The notes: generated by a model from the sequence alone, not told the origin. Positions 55,288 through 62,897 are shown, counted from the first letter of the stretch. The stretch is DNA of 64,000 bases from CAWGCA01 sp963820955 (GCA_963820955.1 CAWGCA010000003.1:186001-250000); one strand, 5' to 3'. Numbers and translations: made by a program.

Positions 55288-56121
55288 ATGGCCAAAGACA
55301 TCCTGTCGGCGATAAGCGAAAGCGAAGCCAGCGGCGAGATCGCCGAACTCTACGCCGATATTCGTGCGACTCTGAACGTTTCTGCTATTAACTATGTTTG
55401 GCGGCACATCGCCACCATTGACGGTGGTCTGCGCTGGGCTTGGGAGGCAGCCAAGCCGATGTTTATCTCCGGTCGGGTGGAGAGCGAATGTGCATACCTG
55501 CAGGCGCAGTTGTCGTACCCGGCACTGCCCAGTTTGAGCGACACGGCTCTGTCCCTGGCAGGCGTCAGTCGCGATGGACGCGACATGATCATTGCCATTC
55601 TCGATACCTACAACCGAGGCAATCTGTTGAACATGGTTTCCCTGTCCGCGCTGATCGCGGAACCCGCCACGCCGCCAGCCGGGGACCGTCCCCGGTCCGA
55701 CCTCCCATTCACGGCTATGGCCCTGCCGCCGATCCCTGAGGTCGCCGACCTACCCAATGAGGTTAGTGACCAAGTACTGGCCCTCAACGCCCTTGGCGCC
55801 AAGCCGGGGCCGAACCGCGTGGTGGCCAGCATCTACAAGCACATCGCCTTGTGGCCCGGCTACCTCTCTCTAAGCTGGGCACAGCTGGCTGCGATGCATG
55901 CCGACGGCTCACTGCTGCAACTGATCGCGGATACTGAGAAGAAGGCCCGGCTGCATGCCGCTTATCTTGCTGCTGACCTCGGGCCGCGCCCTCCCGGGCC
56001 GGCGGGGGATCGAGTGCGCAGTACCATTTTTGAGTTCACTGATACGGCAATCGCCCGCATGATCCCCATCGGCCAGATGCTGCGCCAGTCGCTTAAAGGT
56101 GATCGAATCCCACCTTCATAG
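55288..56121 (+). CDS. DehI-family 2-haloacid dehalogenase
   Basis: 277 residues, helical throughout, near the length of the DehI family (group I dehalogenases acting on D- and L-2-haloacids by direct water attack). The pseudo-repeat is visible: SEASGEIAELYADIRATLNV and NYVWRHIATI in the first half, GPNRVVASIYKHIALWPGYL in the second half. I did not map the catalytic aspartate. It follows the type II HAD dehalogenase and together they could remove halogen from both enantiomers. GGAATC-AAGCC spacing gives a weak ribosome site. Confidence 0.8.
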   Translation: MAKDILSAISESEASGEIAELYADIRATLNVSAINYVWRHIATIDGGLRWAWEAAKPMFISGRVESECAYLQAQLSYPALPSLSDTALSLAGVSRDGRDMIIAILDTYNRGNLLNMVSLSALIAEPATPPAGDRPRSDLPFTAMALPPIPEVADLPNEVSDQVLALNALGAKPGPNRVVASIYKHIALWPGYLSLSWAQLAAMHADGSLLQLIADTEKKARLHAAYLAADLGPRPPGPAGDRVRSTIFEFTDTAIARMIPIGQMLRQSLKGDRIPPS

Positions 56122-56501
56122 CCTGAGTGCACTGCACCCGCGAGAATAATAGGGAACAGCGCACGGTTTTGACAGGATTGAAAACGCAAAGAGCATTTTA
56201 ATCGAGGTTCACTCGACAGTGACACGCCGACGGAAGCGGCTAGAGGCACAACCAAACCACAAACCATATTGAATAATTTCAATTGGACAAATCACTGCCG
56301 ATGTCTCTATCAGCTCTCCGCAAGGGTTTGGATAGCATTTCGCTAGTGCGCCATGCGGGACAGGTTCAAGCAAACGAAAGATTTACTGGATGAGCCGAAA
56401 CAGCCGTTTTTGAAGGTTATGAAGTGACGTTTCAACATCAGCACTACTTTTCAAGTGTTTTAGCCCCTGCGCCCATGAACACATTTACCCATATTCATGT
56501 C
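56122..56501. other. Intergenic region with a left-end remnant of palindromic element B
   Basis: 380 bp with no supported gene. At 56343-56368 CTAGTGCGCCATGCGGGA matches the left end of element B at 58273 with one change, but no right end follows. The rest lies between the stop codons of dehI and the convergent cytochrome gene. Confidence 0.55.
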
Positions 56502-57164
56502 TTAAAGCGGTTCGGCTTGCGCACTGTTCGCGACCGTTCGATAGAGAACAATCAGCGACTTGATCTCCTCGTCACTAAATGGATTGTCCAGGCCGGTTGT
56601 CGCGTCTCCACGTATTCCTACCACCATTCTCGCCGCGAACTCTCGGATATCCATCTCTTTCGCCTGATCGAATAGATTGACTGCCGGGCGTTCCGTATCA
56701 AGATAAGGAGAGTCATGGCAGGCGGCGCAGAGCTTCTTATGCTGCAGGAGGGCATTGCCGATACGCTGATCTGACGCTTCTGCCGGCAGAATACCAGTGG
56801 CGCGGAAAGGGTAAGAGCCAGACAGGCCGGCTAGATTGGTGGCGAGATCGACGAGCGAATTCTCGGTTAAAAAACGCCGAAGCCTACTGAAATCGGGCTC
56901 AGGCCGGAAACGGTTCTGTTCCTCGTCTGCTAAGCGCAGCAGTAACGGCAGCGTGGAGAGCGCTCCCGCAATTCGATCGTGCAATCCCTTTGTCTGCTTG
57001 TCGGGTACGTTTTTCCGCTTAAGTTTTTTGATGTCACCCAGCATCACCAGCAACTCAGCGCCGGCACGACGTGAGTGTTCTCCTTCAGCAAATACAACGG
57101 CCGGATCGGCTATCGCCAATCCGGCCAAAATCATAAACAAGCAAGTCTTCAGAATTGCAGACAA
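56502..57164 (-). CDS. Exported monoheme cytochrome c
   Basis: 220 residues. A signal peptide (TCLFMILAGLAIADPAVVFA) precedes a helical, charged region, then a heme site CAACH near 145-149. A long first domain (about 30-130) without cysteines is unusual for a simple cytochrome c and may be a docking part. The start is TTG 57164, directly after the TAA of the rhodanese gene. It is probably the electron acceptor of the periplasmic sulfurtransferase pathway, by position. Confidence 0.75.
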   Translation of the reverse strand: MSAILKTCLFMILAGLAIADPAVVFAEGEHSRRAGAELLVMLGDIKKLKRKNVPDKQTKGLHDRIAGALSTLPLLLRLADEEQNRFRPEPDFSRLRRFLTENSLVDLATNLAGLSGSYPFRATGILPAEASDQRIGNALLQHKKLCAACHDSPYLDTERPAVNLFDQAKEMDIREFAARMVVGIRGDATTGLDNPFSDEEIKSLIVLYRTVANSAQAEPL

Positions 57165-57165
57165 G

Positions 57166-58116
57166 TTAATGTATGGTCACCTTTTGTTCTACCGGTAATT
57201 CCGTATCCGCAGTCCATTCGAGCATGGAACCATCGTACATTTTTGCCTGCTTGTTACCCATTATTTCAGAACTCGTGAACCATCCGAGGCTGGCCCAGTG
57301 TCCAGTATTGCAGAATGATATCTCGGCACCGCTCACCGGGACACCGGCAACCGCATAAAGCTGTTCGAGCTGAGACCTCGGACGAAATGATCCACCACCG
57401 TTCTGCGTCAGCCAGTTCTCGGGCAAATTGATTGATCCGGGAATGGTTCCGGTTCGTTTGGATTTTGCGTGCCTGTTGATACCAATGTACTGGTTGTGGG
57501 GGCGGTGATCCACCAATGGCACCCCCCCGTCTATCGCTGCCTTTACGTCGCTCTTGGTGACGATCATCTCCTCTCGCAAATTCGCTTTGAAGGTTTGTGC
57601 AACTGGTGTTACCGCACCTTTTTCCATTGGGTTGAGCGGTTTTTTGGTCTTTTTATCGACATCCTTGGTGTAAGCAACCATTCCGCCGTCGAGTATAGAG
57701 ACGTTATCGTGACCGAGCACCTTAAAAGTCCAGTAGATTCGTGTTGCCGTCCCCATATCCAGCGCTTTGGCGCCATCCGGGATAATAACTACATGTTTAC
57801 TGTTATCTATACCCAGGCCGCCGATCAATTTCTCCAGCTTACTGGTGGGGGCAAGCATTCCCGGCGTCCCATTTTTATCCTTTTCACGCCAACCGTCTTT
57901 CAGATAATCCGTATAGACTGCCCCCGGAATATGGCCGCGTAGATAGTCCGACTTGGTTTTACCCGCCAACTTTCCACGAACATCCAGAAACACCACATTG
58001 GAGTCGCCAATATGGTTCTTCACCCATTCTACATCCACCAGCGGCTGGTTGGCGCCAACCAGTGCGGCCGAGAAAAACAATGCTGTTCCTATCATCAAAC
58101 CAATTAATTTTTTCAT
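57166..58116 (-). CDS. Periplasmic thiosulfate sulfurtransferase (rhodanese), two-domain
   Basis: 316 residues. A signal peptide (LIGLMIGTALFFSAALVGA) directs it to the periplasm. Two rhodanese domains follow: an N-terminal inactive one with VVFLDVRGKLAGK and HVVIIPDG in place of a cysteine loop, and a C-terminal active one with ISFCNTGHWAS, where the cysteine carries the persulfide. It would transfer sulfur from thiosulfate to an acceptor. It is followed by a cytochrome gene one base further on. It ends the sulfur operon that starts at 62395, although a 422-bp gap containing palindromic element B separates it. Confidence 0.9.
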   Translation of the reverse strand: MKKLIGLMIGTALFFSAALVGANQPLVDVEWVKNHIGDSNVVFLDVRGKLAGKTKSDYLRGHIPGAVYTDYLKDGWREKDKNGTPGMLAPTSKLEKLIGGLGIDNSKHVVIIPDGAKALDMGTATRIYWTFKVLGHDNVSILDGGMVAYTKDVDKKTKKPLNPMEKGAVTPVAQTFKANLREEMIVTKSDVKAAIDGGVPLVDHRPHNQYIGINRHAKSKRTGTIPGSINLPENWLTQNGGGSFRPRSQLEQLYAVAGVPVSGAEISFCNTGHWASLGWFTSSEIMGNKQAKMYDGSMLEWTADTELPVEQKVTIH

Positions 58117-58272
58117 CTCTATCCTCCATTACGCTCTTATTCTAAGTCTAGTCCAACATGAACCCGTGATTCGCTAAATTTGGCGCTAAATTTGGTGTCA
58201 GTCTCAGATATTTCTCTCTCGAATAACGGCGTCCATCCTATTGCACCAACAAGCATCCGTTAGTTCCAGGGC

Positions 58273-58541
58273 CTAGTGGGCCATGCGGGAAGTTCGGTTA
58301 TCCACAGAGCGCCGCTGATGAGCCAAGGTAAGGCGCACACCGCAGGGAATGGCAGGCCCTTTCCAAGGGGTGCAACACAACATTGGCTCATCAGCGACGC
58401 TCCCTCCGGGCCAGCCCACAAGCCACGTTGACCGCGTTACACTCGCTGGAATTGGCGACGGCCAGTCCTGCGCTCGCGTGCCTTGCCAACCCGGCTTGTG
58501 GACTGGCTGTCGGTTACCGAACTTCCCGCATGGCCCACTAG
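58273..58541. repeat. 269-bp palindromic MITE-like element, copy B
   Basis: Perfect 26-bp terminal inverted repeats start CTAGTGGGCCATGCGGGAAG (58273-58298 and 58516-58541). Inside lie a perfect 13-bp stem (58313-58325 with 58384-58396) enclosing the core CGCAGGGAATGGC (58341-58353) and CCCTTTCCAAG (58357-58367), and a second stem (58410-58424 with 58493-58507, one mismatch). The layout equals copy A at 12098-12367, but arms differ in sequence. Its right end supplies the TAG stop of the small gene at 58538-58738. Confidence 0.85.
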
Positions 58542-58738
58542 ACGGTAACGACTTTTTTCGAGTCGAGTATTTTTTTCAATACCCGGTCCCAGTCGGCATC
58601 CGTCATACCCTGATCCGTCAGCGCCTCACGCTCAAACTGGTATCCGTCGATCTCTTCAAGGGCCTGCAATACTGTAGCTGCATCTGGAAAAATACCTGTA
58701 TCTAGAATAAGCAACCGCGATTCGCTTGAATTTGTCAT
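58538..58738 (-). CDS. Small protein at the operon end, possibly cut short by element B
   Basis: 66 residues from ATG 58738, overlapping the previous stop as ATGA. The sequence is acidic and helical, with LLILDTGIFPDAATVLQALE and ADWDRVLKKILDSKK. It stands third after two DsrE-like genes, the position where a TusB/DsrH-like subunit would be expected, and its start resembles a DsrH-like strand-helix, but I cannot confirm the family. The stop TAG is formed by the CTAG end of element B, so the original gene may have been longer. Confidence 0.5.
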   Translation of the reverse strand: MTNSSESRLLILDTGIFPDAATVLQALEEIDGYQFEREALTDQGMTDADWDRVLKKILDSKKVVTV

Positions 58739-59016
58739 AGATTAACAACCTGATGTGCATCTAAGATGGCCGCGGCAAGTTCCCCAGAATCGAGTAACGG
58801 TAAAATACCGGCCATTTCTGAGACTGTTGTCTCTGGCTCAATGCCGGAAATTTCCAATAGCTCCGCCTGCTCGCTGGTTCCGATTTCCTCTGTCACCGGC
58901 TGCGCCATAAACACCAGGTGAACTTGGTGGCCGAAAATGGTCAATCCTGCCGCAACCCGCATCGCCTCCAAATGATCGCGCCGCGCCAGCACGAGTATCC
59001 TTTTCTGATCGCTCAT
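58735..59016 (-). CDS. DsrE-like sulfur-relay protein
   Basis: 93 residues. The order strand (KRILVLARRD), helix (HLEAMRVAAGLTIFGHQVHL) and strand (VFMAQPV) is typical of the DsrE/TusD fold. No cysteine occupies the usual active position, so it may be a structural subunit. It overlaps the next gene by ATGA and follows a related protein 10 bp upstream, making a DsrEFH-like trio. It would act in the cytoplasm in persulfide relay. Family assignment is moderate. Confidence 0.55.
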   Translation of the reverse strand: MSDQKRILVLARRDHLEAMRVAAGLTIFGHQVHLVFMAQPVTEEIGTSEQAELLEISGIEPETTVSEMAGILPLLDSGELAAAILDAHQVVNL

Positions 59017-59026
59017 ATTTTTCCCG

Positions 59027-59317
59027 TCAAAGACTGACTATCTGCTTCGCCAGCGATACCAGTCCGGAGTTGTTGGTTTGACTGCCGAGATCCAACGGGC
59101 ACTCGACACCTGCCATGTGCACCCCCCAAGAGTCCTGGCAGACGATTGCTTTGTCGGCACATTTCAAAGCCACCACTACGGAATCTTCGCTCAACACCTT
59201 GACACCGTCGTTGGTTAGAAAAACCGCCCACTCGATTCCAGCGCGCTTACAGGCTGCTGCCAGTGAAGCGGCAATGTTCCCGGCTGCCGGATTCGTTATC
59301 AGTAACAATATATCCAT
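59027..59317 (-). CDS. DsrE-like sulfur-relay protein
   Basis: 96 residues. ILLLITNPAAGNIAASLAAA gives the first strand and helix, WAVFLTNDGVKVL the second strand, and KAIVCQDSWGVHMAGVECPL contains two cysteines in the region where DsrE proteins carry the persulfide cysteine. The start overlaps the stop of the membrane-anchored rhodanese-like gene (TAATG). It is probably a cytoplasmic sulfur carrier working with TusA from the same operon. Confidence 0.6.
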   Translation of the reverse strand: MDILLLITNPAAGNIAASLAAACKRAGIEWAVFLTNDGVKVLSEDSVVVALKCADKAIVCQDSWGVHMAGVECPLDLGSQTNNSGLVSLAKQIVSL

Positions 59318-60291
59318 TAGCCACTCACCCTGTTTTTTGTCAGTCGACCAACCCAGAAGCCGGCCAGCGCAAAGCCGCCACCAGTTGCTACCACCGCGGG
59401 AATGGATATTCCATGGTTTGAATATTCTGTCGGCTCAACTGCCCGGTTGTCGCCTCGAAAACCATATTGGGGATAGCTCGCGCTATCCATCGGCAAACTG
59501 CCATCGGCGGCCCAGCCGACCCAGCCTTCCAGGTAGAGACGCACTTCGATGCCGCTGGCGACGAGTCTCGCCAGATAGGTCAACCCATCAAAAGTATCAT
59601 GCCCATAAACAATGGGGTCGCCTGATTGCGGGGAAAAGTCCATCGGACTGAGACGCCCAGGCTGGAGACTAACTGACGTCAAATGCTGCGCTCCCGGTAA
59701 ATGTCCTCCACGGACCCCCCGAACGCGTACACCCCAGTATTCGCTTTCACTTCGCCCATCCAAAAGAATCGGTGCTCGCTCGTGGTTTATCATCCCTTTC
59801 AACTCACCGCGCAACACAACCCTGTCGGAGCGCATCGGCGTGCGGTAGACCTGTTCCCGGATTTTATTTCGTGGAATTCCCGGTTTTATCTGGTAGACCT
59901 CGGAACCTGTCACCCGGGCATTCAACACAGAGATCCGTCTTTGACCCGCTATATAGAGCACACCGGCGACAAAATCACGTCTATTATTTTCATCACCCAC
60001 CACCAACACATGCTCGTCGCCACTCAGTCCTGCGCTTCCCAGCAACCAGAGCAAACCGCTGATGTTTGCCAGCCGCCGGCTGGGTGCCATTAGGTCTTCT
60101 ACCGGAATACAGCGCACCCCGTCCAACGTTCCCGCTTTGCACAATTCCAGGGGTCGAACATCAACAATAGTATCGAAATCCCCTTTCGATTTTGACAAAT
60201 AGGAAATTACAGGATCTGAAAAAGCCAACGCGCTGTTAAATGCCCACGATAGCAACAGGGCAAAAACGCTTGGGGGCGCCAAGCTGGTCAT
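59317..60291 (-). CDS. Membrane-anchored double rhodanese-like protein lacking active cysteines
   Basis: 324 residues. A signal peptide (FALLLSWAFNSALA) opens it and a membrane helix near the C terminus (IPAVVATGGGFALAGFWVG) anchors it in the inner membrane. Two rhodanese-like domains are seen: TIVDVRPLELCKAG with RCIPVEDLM, and ILLDGRSESEYWG with GHLPGAQHL. Where the active-site cysteine would sit the loops read VVGDENNRRDF and VYGHDTFDGLT, without cysteine. Thus it is probably a binding or scaffold protein for periplasmic sulfur compounds, not a sulfurtransferase. It lies 6 bp downstream of a small exported-protein gene. Confidence 0.7.
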   Translation of the reverse strand: MTSLAPPSVFALLLSWAFNSALAFSDPVISYLSKSKGDFDTIVDVRPLELCKAGTLDGVRCIPVEDLMAPSRRLANISGLLWLLGSAGLSGDEHVLVVGDENNRRDFVAGVLYIAGQRRISVLNARVTGSEVYQIKPGIPRNKIREQVYRTPMRSDRVVLRGELKGMINHERAPILLDGRSESEYWGVRVRGVRGGHLPGAQHLTSVSLQPGRLSPMDFSPQSGDPIVYGHDTFDGLTYLARLVASGIEVRLYLEGWVGWAADGSLPMDSASYPQYGFRGDNRAVEPTEYSNHGISIPAVVATGGGFALAGFWVGRLTKNRVSG

Positions 60292-60296
60292 CCGGT

Positions 60297-60563
60297 TTAG
60301 CAGCCCTGGAACCGCACCTGGCGCGCTGGTGCCTCACCAGCGGTCGCTGCCGGCGGGTTCTCAATGTAATAGTCGACTAAATCCAGGATCATCACGCGAC
60401 CGAATTCACCCAGATCCAGCTCTCCCATCTGTTCGGCAGGCGTCGCTGTCTGTGATGCGTCCAATTCAGCCCTCGTCACAGTCGCAAAGGGAAACGCGAC
60501 AACAGCGATCAGAATACTGACCACTAATGAAGCGGCGCAGAAGAGTATGCTTGCTCGATCCAT
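60297..60563 (-). CDS. Small membrane-anchored protein of the sulfur operon
   Basis: 88 residues. A single N-terminal membrane helix (ILFCAASLVVSILIAVVAFP) is followed by a short acidic periplasmic tail containing EQMGELDLGEFGRVMILDLV and ending in a cysteine. The DLGE stretch recurs in the next small protein upstream (LDLGELVRHF), so the two may be related or share a partner. No family is recognised. It sits between a 30-residue protein and the rhodanese-like gene. Confidence 0.6.
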   Translation of the reverse strand: MDRASILFCAASLVVSILIAVVAFPFATVTRAELDASQTATPAEQMGELDLGEFGRVMILDLVDYYIENPPAATAGEAPARQVRFQGC

Positions 60564-60573
60564 TCTGATTTCC

Positions 60574-60666
60574 TCACATAGAGTCCTTCACAAAACCGAG
60601 ATACATTCCCCCGAAGGCAACAAAGAACATCACAAGCTGCGAAAAAGTCTCTATATCGAAGGACAT
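60574..60666 (-). CDS. 30-residue single-helix membrane peptide
   Basis: ATG 60666 to TGA 60574 encodes a 30-residue peptide with a hydrophobic core FSQLVMFFVAFGGMYLGFV and charged ends (FDIE at the start, KDSM at the end). An AAAGGTGAG ribosome site overlaps the stop of the upstream small gene and stands 6-7 bp before the ATG. It falls in a tightly packed operon, with 4 bp to the previous stop and 11 bp to the next start. A small accessory subunit of a membrane complex is likely, as seen for very short subunits of oxidases and transporters. Confidence 0.6.
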   Translation of the reverse strand: MSFDIETFSQLVMFFVAFGGMYLGFVKDSM

Positions 60667-60669
60667 GGT

Positions 60670-60876
60670 TTACTCACCTTTAAAGTGACGAACGAGTTCC
60701 CCCAGATCAAGCGGGTCGCCAGTCTCGGGATGTTCGACAGGTGGGGTGAAAAAGGGAACTCCGTCCCGGGTCGACTGCAAACTGGCCGGTGGCATAAAGT
60801 AGACATAGACCAGCGAAGCCAGACAAGTCAAACTGACCGCGACAACATAGAGCAGGGTAAAATTTACTTTCTTCAT
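60670..60876 (-). CDS. Small membrane-anchored protein of the sulfur operon
   Basis: 68 residues from ATG 60876; a GTG at 60891 would add five residues. One membrane helix (FTLLYVVAVSLTCLASLVYV) is followed by a periplasmic tail with PVEHPETGDPLDLGELVRHF, including a DLGE motif shared with the 88-residue protein downstream. No family is recognised. It lies 45 bp after tusA. Confidence 0.6.
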   Translation of the reverse strand: MKKVNFTLLYVVAVSLTCLASLVYVYFMPPASLQSTRDGVPFFTPPVEHPETGDPLDLGELVRHFKGE

Positions 60877-60921
60877 ACCGGTAGCCGTCACACTTTAATA
60901 ACGCCCCATACGAAACCGACA

Positions 60922-61227
60922 CTAATTCTTCTGTATGTATATTTCCCAGCGCCGTTCGGTCTTCCTGCTCTCAAGCAGGGTCGCTCTCAAACCATTCAAC
61001 ATCGGAGGAATGGCTTCTACCGATGAAGGGTTGTCCACCAGCACCTCAATAACCTCCCCGGATGCCACCGAGCCCAGCGCTTTTTTAGTCATCAGCTGAG
61101 GCCTGGGGCAAGAGTCGCCGATACAGTCGACGCGCTGCGCGATCTTCACTGATGAGCCATTCTCCAGCAATACCTCTCCCACCGGCCCGCTGCTTTTCTC
61201 CTCTTCCTTTTTGCCAAATCCAAACAT
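60922..61227 (-). CDS. tusA: TusA-family sulfur carrier protein
   Basis: 101 residues. The C-terminal SirA/TusA fold contains DCIGDSCPRPQLMTKKALGS with the carrier cysteine at residue 40 in CPRP; an extra cysteine (Cys35) lies five residues earlier. The first 20 residues are charged and extend the usual length. TusA accepts persulfide sulfur and passes it to DsrE- or Hdr-type acceptors. It is placed directly after two YeeE/YedE-type permease halves, the classical pairing for thiosulfate uptake. Confidence 0.9.
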   Translation of the reverse strand: MFGFGKKEEEKSSGPVGEVLLENGSSVKIAQRVDCIGDSCPRPQLMTKKALGSVASGEVIEVLVDNPSSVEAIPPMLNGLRATLLESRKTERRWEIYIQKN

Positions 61228-61288
61228 GTTTCACCTCTTAACAGTAGATCAGACTGTAAATCCCGGTAATCATTCGTCCGTGACCTTC

Positions 61289-61891
61289 TCAAGCATTTGA
61301 ATCATCGCCTTGGGACTGGCTCCGTTCCTTGCGGATAATCGCCCGATAGATGGCCAACAACACCAGCGCCTGCCCCAGTCCGAATACAATTGCCGGAATG
61401 CCATACTTTTCCTGCAGCGTGGCCGCGTTACTGTACCCAAGCTGCAATGCCTCGAGATTAGGCTCCCCGGTCATGGCAGCGGGAGCAGGCGGCCAATAGT
61501 TATAGGACCAGAGTAGTGAAAAAAGAAACATTCCGATAAAGGTAAAAAGCAGCGCCCACAGGGCACCAATATTTCCCTCGCCGGTCTTGACCCAGGTTGA
61601 TACTGTACAGGCCCCCGCCAATACCATACCGATTCCAAATAAGAATAGACCAACTACCTGGTTAAGGCCCACATCAAAATGCATTGGATTACCATCGCCA
61701 AAAGTAATGAACGTGGTAAACCCAATAGTCAGAATAATCATCGCAACCAGCAGCGCCTTGGTGTTGCGGTATGTCTTGAACAAAATGGCATCACGTAGTG
61801 CCGCGGTATTACAGAAGCGTGAGCGCTGGACCAGCAAACCCACCACCGATCCGAATATGAAAGCAACTAGACATTCGCCAACGACCGACAC
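61289..61891 (-). CDS. YeeE/YedE-type sulfur-compound transporter, second half (PmpB-like)
   Basis: 200 residues with about six membrane helices. FCNTAALRDAILF and AGACTVSTWVKTGEG each carry a cysteine in the positions known from the thiosulfate transporter TsuA/YeeE, where cysteines relay the substrate. The first half is encoded by the previous gene, separated by 3 bp. The protein moves a sulfur compound, such as thiosulfate or polysulfide sulfur, over the inner membrane. Confidence 0.85.
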   Translation of the reverse strand: MSVVGECLVAFIFGSVVGLLVQRSRFCNTAALRDAILFKTYRNTKALLVAMIILTIGFTTFITFGDGNPMHFDVGLNQVVGLFLFGIGMVLAGACTVSTWVKTGEGNIGALWALLFTFIGMFLFSLLWSYNYWPPAPAAMTGEPNLEALQLGYSNAATLQEKYGIPAIVFGLGQALVLLAIYRAIIRKERSQSQGDDSNA

Positions 61892-61894
61892 CGT

Positions 61895-62395
61895 TCAACC
61901 CTCCAGTATTTTTTTGTAAATCAGGGAACCAACCCAGGCGCCTGCAATTATGCCGCTGATCGCCAGATAGCCGCCAAGATTCATTTCGGGGGTTAGACCG
62001 AAAAAAGTGGAGACGTTGCAGACGAAGGCAAGCCGTATCCCGAATCCCATCAGCAATCCGCCAATGGTGATAAGAACCCACTCCGATAAATGTCGGGGAA
62101 ACCGCAGGTAGAATTCTTTACTCAGAACAGCGCCAACGAATGCGCCAAACAGCATGCCAAGACTGATATAGATTTTCCAATAACCGGCATCCGGCTCGAA
62201 AACTAGTGTCCAGAACGGTATGCGTTCAAGTTCATCGCCCAAAACAGCCTGGGCCGCCAGCCCCGTCATCATGGTCTCCCCCCCGCCTACGGTCCAGGCG
62301 CCGACGATCAGGAACATGAAGATATCTAGCACAGCAATCACGGCCAGCGCGATCACCGGATCAAGTGTTTTTCGGAAAAACTCCATGCTTGTCAA
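61895..62395 (-). CDS. YeeE/YedE-type sulfur-compound transporter, first half (PmpA-like)
   Basis: 166 residues with four or five membrane helices. LAFVCNVSTFFGLTPEMN has the conserved cysteine of the other half of the channel, and IGGLLMGFGIRLAFVC the preceding glycine-rich helix. Together with the 200-residue protein downstream it gives the three conserved cysteines of one full YeeE. It is the first gene of the sulfur operon, with about 225 bp to a remnant of palindromic element B on its promoter side. Confidence 0.82.
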   Translation of the reverse strand: MTSMEFFRKTLDPVIALAVIAVLDIFMFLIVGAWTVGGGETMMTGLAAQAVLGDELERIPFWTLVFEPDAGYWKIYISLGMLFGAFVGAVLSKEFYLRFPRHLSEWVLITIGGLLMGFGIRLAFVCNVSTFFGLTPEMNLGGYLAISGIIAGAWVGSLIYKKILEG

Positions 62396-62897
62396 TCCTC
62401 CCCCTCAATACCATCGAAAGATATCACACCGCTAAGCACAAACAACTTGGATCAGGCGATTTTAAGATGAAAATACAGGCAATGAATGGTATTTATTACC
62501 AACCTCGCGATACATCAATTGGACCTACCAGTTCAACCCGCACTCGTCTGCTCTATAGTATAGCCCGGAGCCGGCCTTTTTACGCACTAGACTGAAACTG
62601 GCCAATCAGGTTAATAGCTAGTGGGCTGGCTGTGGGTTACCGAACTTCCCGCATGGCCCACTAAGGACTCTTGCACTTCTATTTTTGTAGAGCTAACCAA
62701 ACAATATTATTCCCTCACTATAGAGACTACAATTCACCACGTGCCGTAGTTCGTCATTACCGGCTCCTTTTACCTTCGTTTTAAGGCAAGTCTGATTTAG
62801 TGATAACGAAAGCCCGTTTTCCTTAAGAACCGTGAATATTCCGTGAAAAACAGGGATTTTTTCGGTTCTCGACCAATTTTACGCCGAATAATTCGGA
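62396..62897. other. Promoter side of the sulfur operon with a solo element-B end
   Basis: 502 bp without a gene. At 62618-62664 CTAGTGGG is joined to CTGGCTGTGGGTTACCGAAC and TTCCCGCATGGCCCACTA, the left tip and right end of element B with the middle deleted. The region before 62600 must contain the operon's minus-strand promoter; TATAGTATAGC occurs near 62558-62568. Confidence 0.6.
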
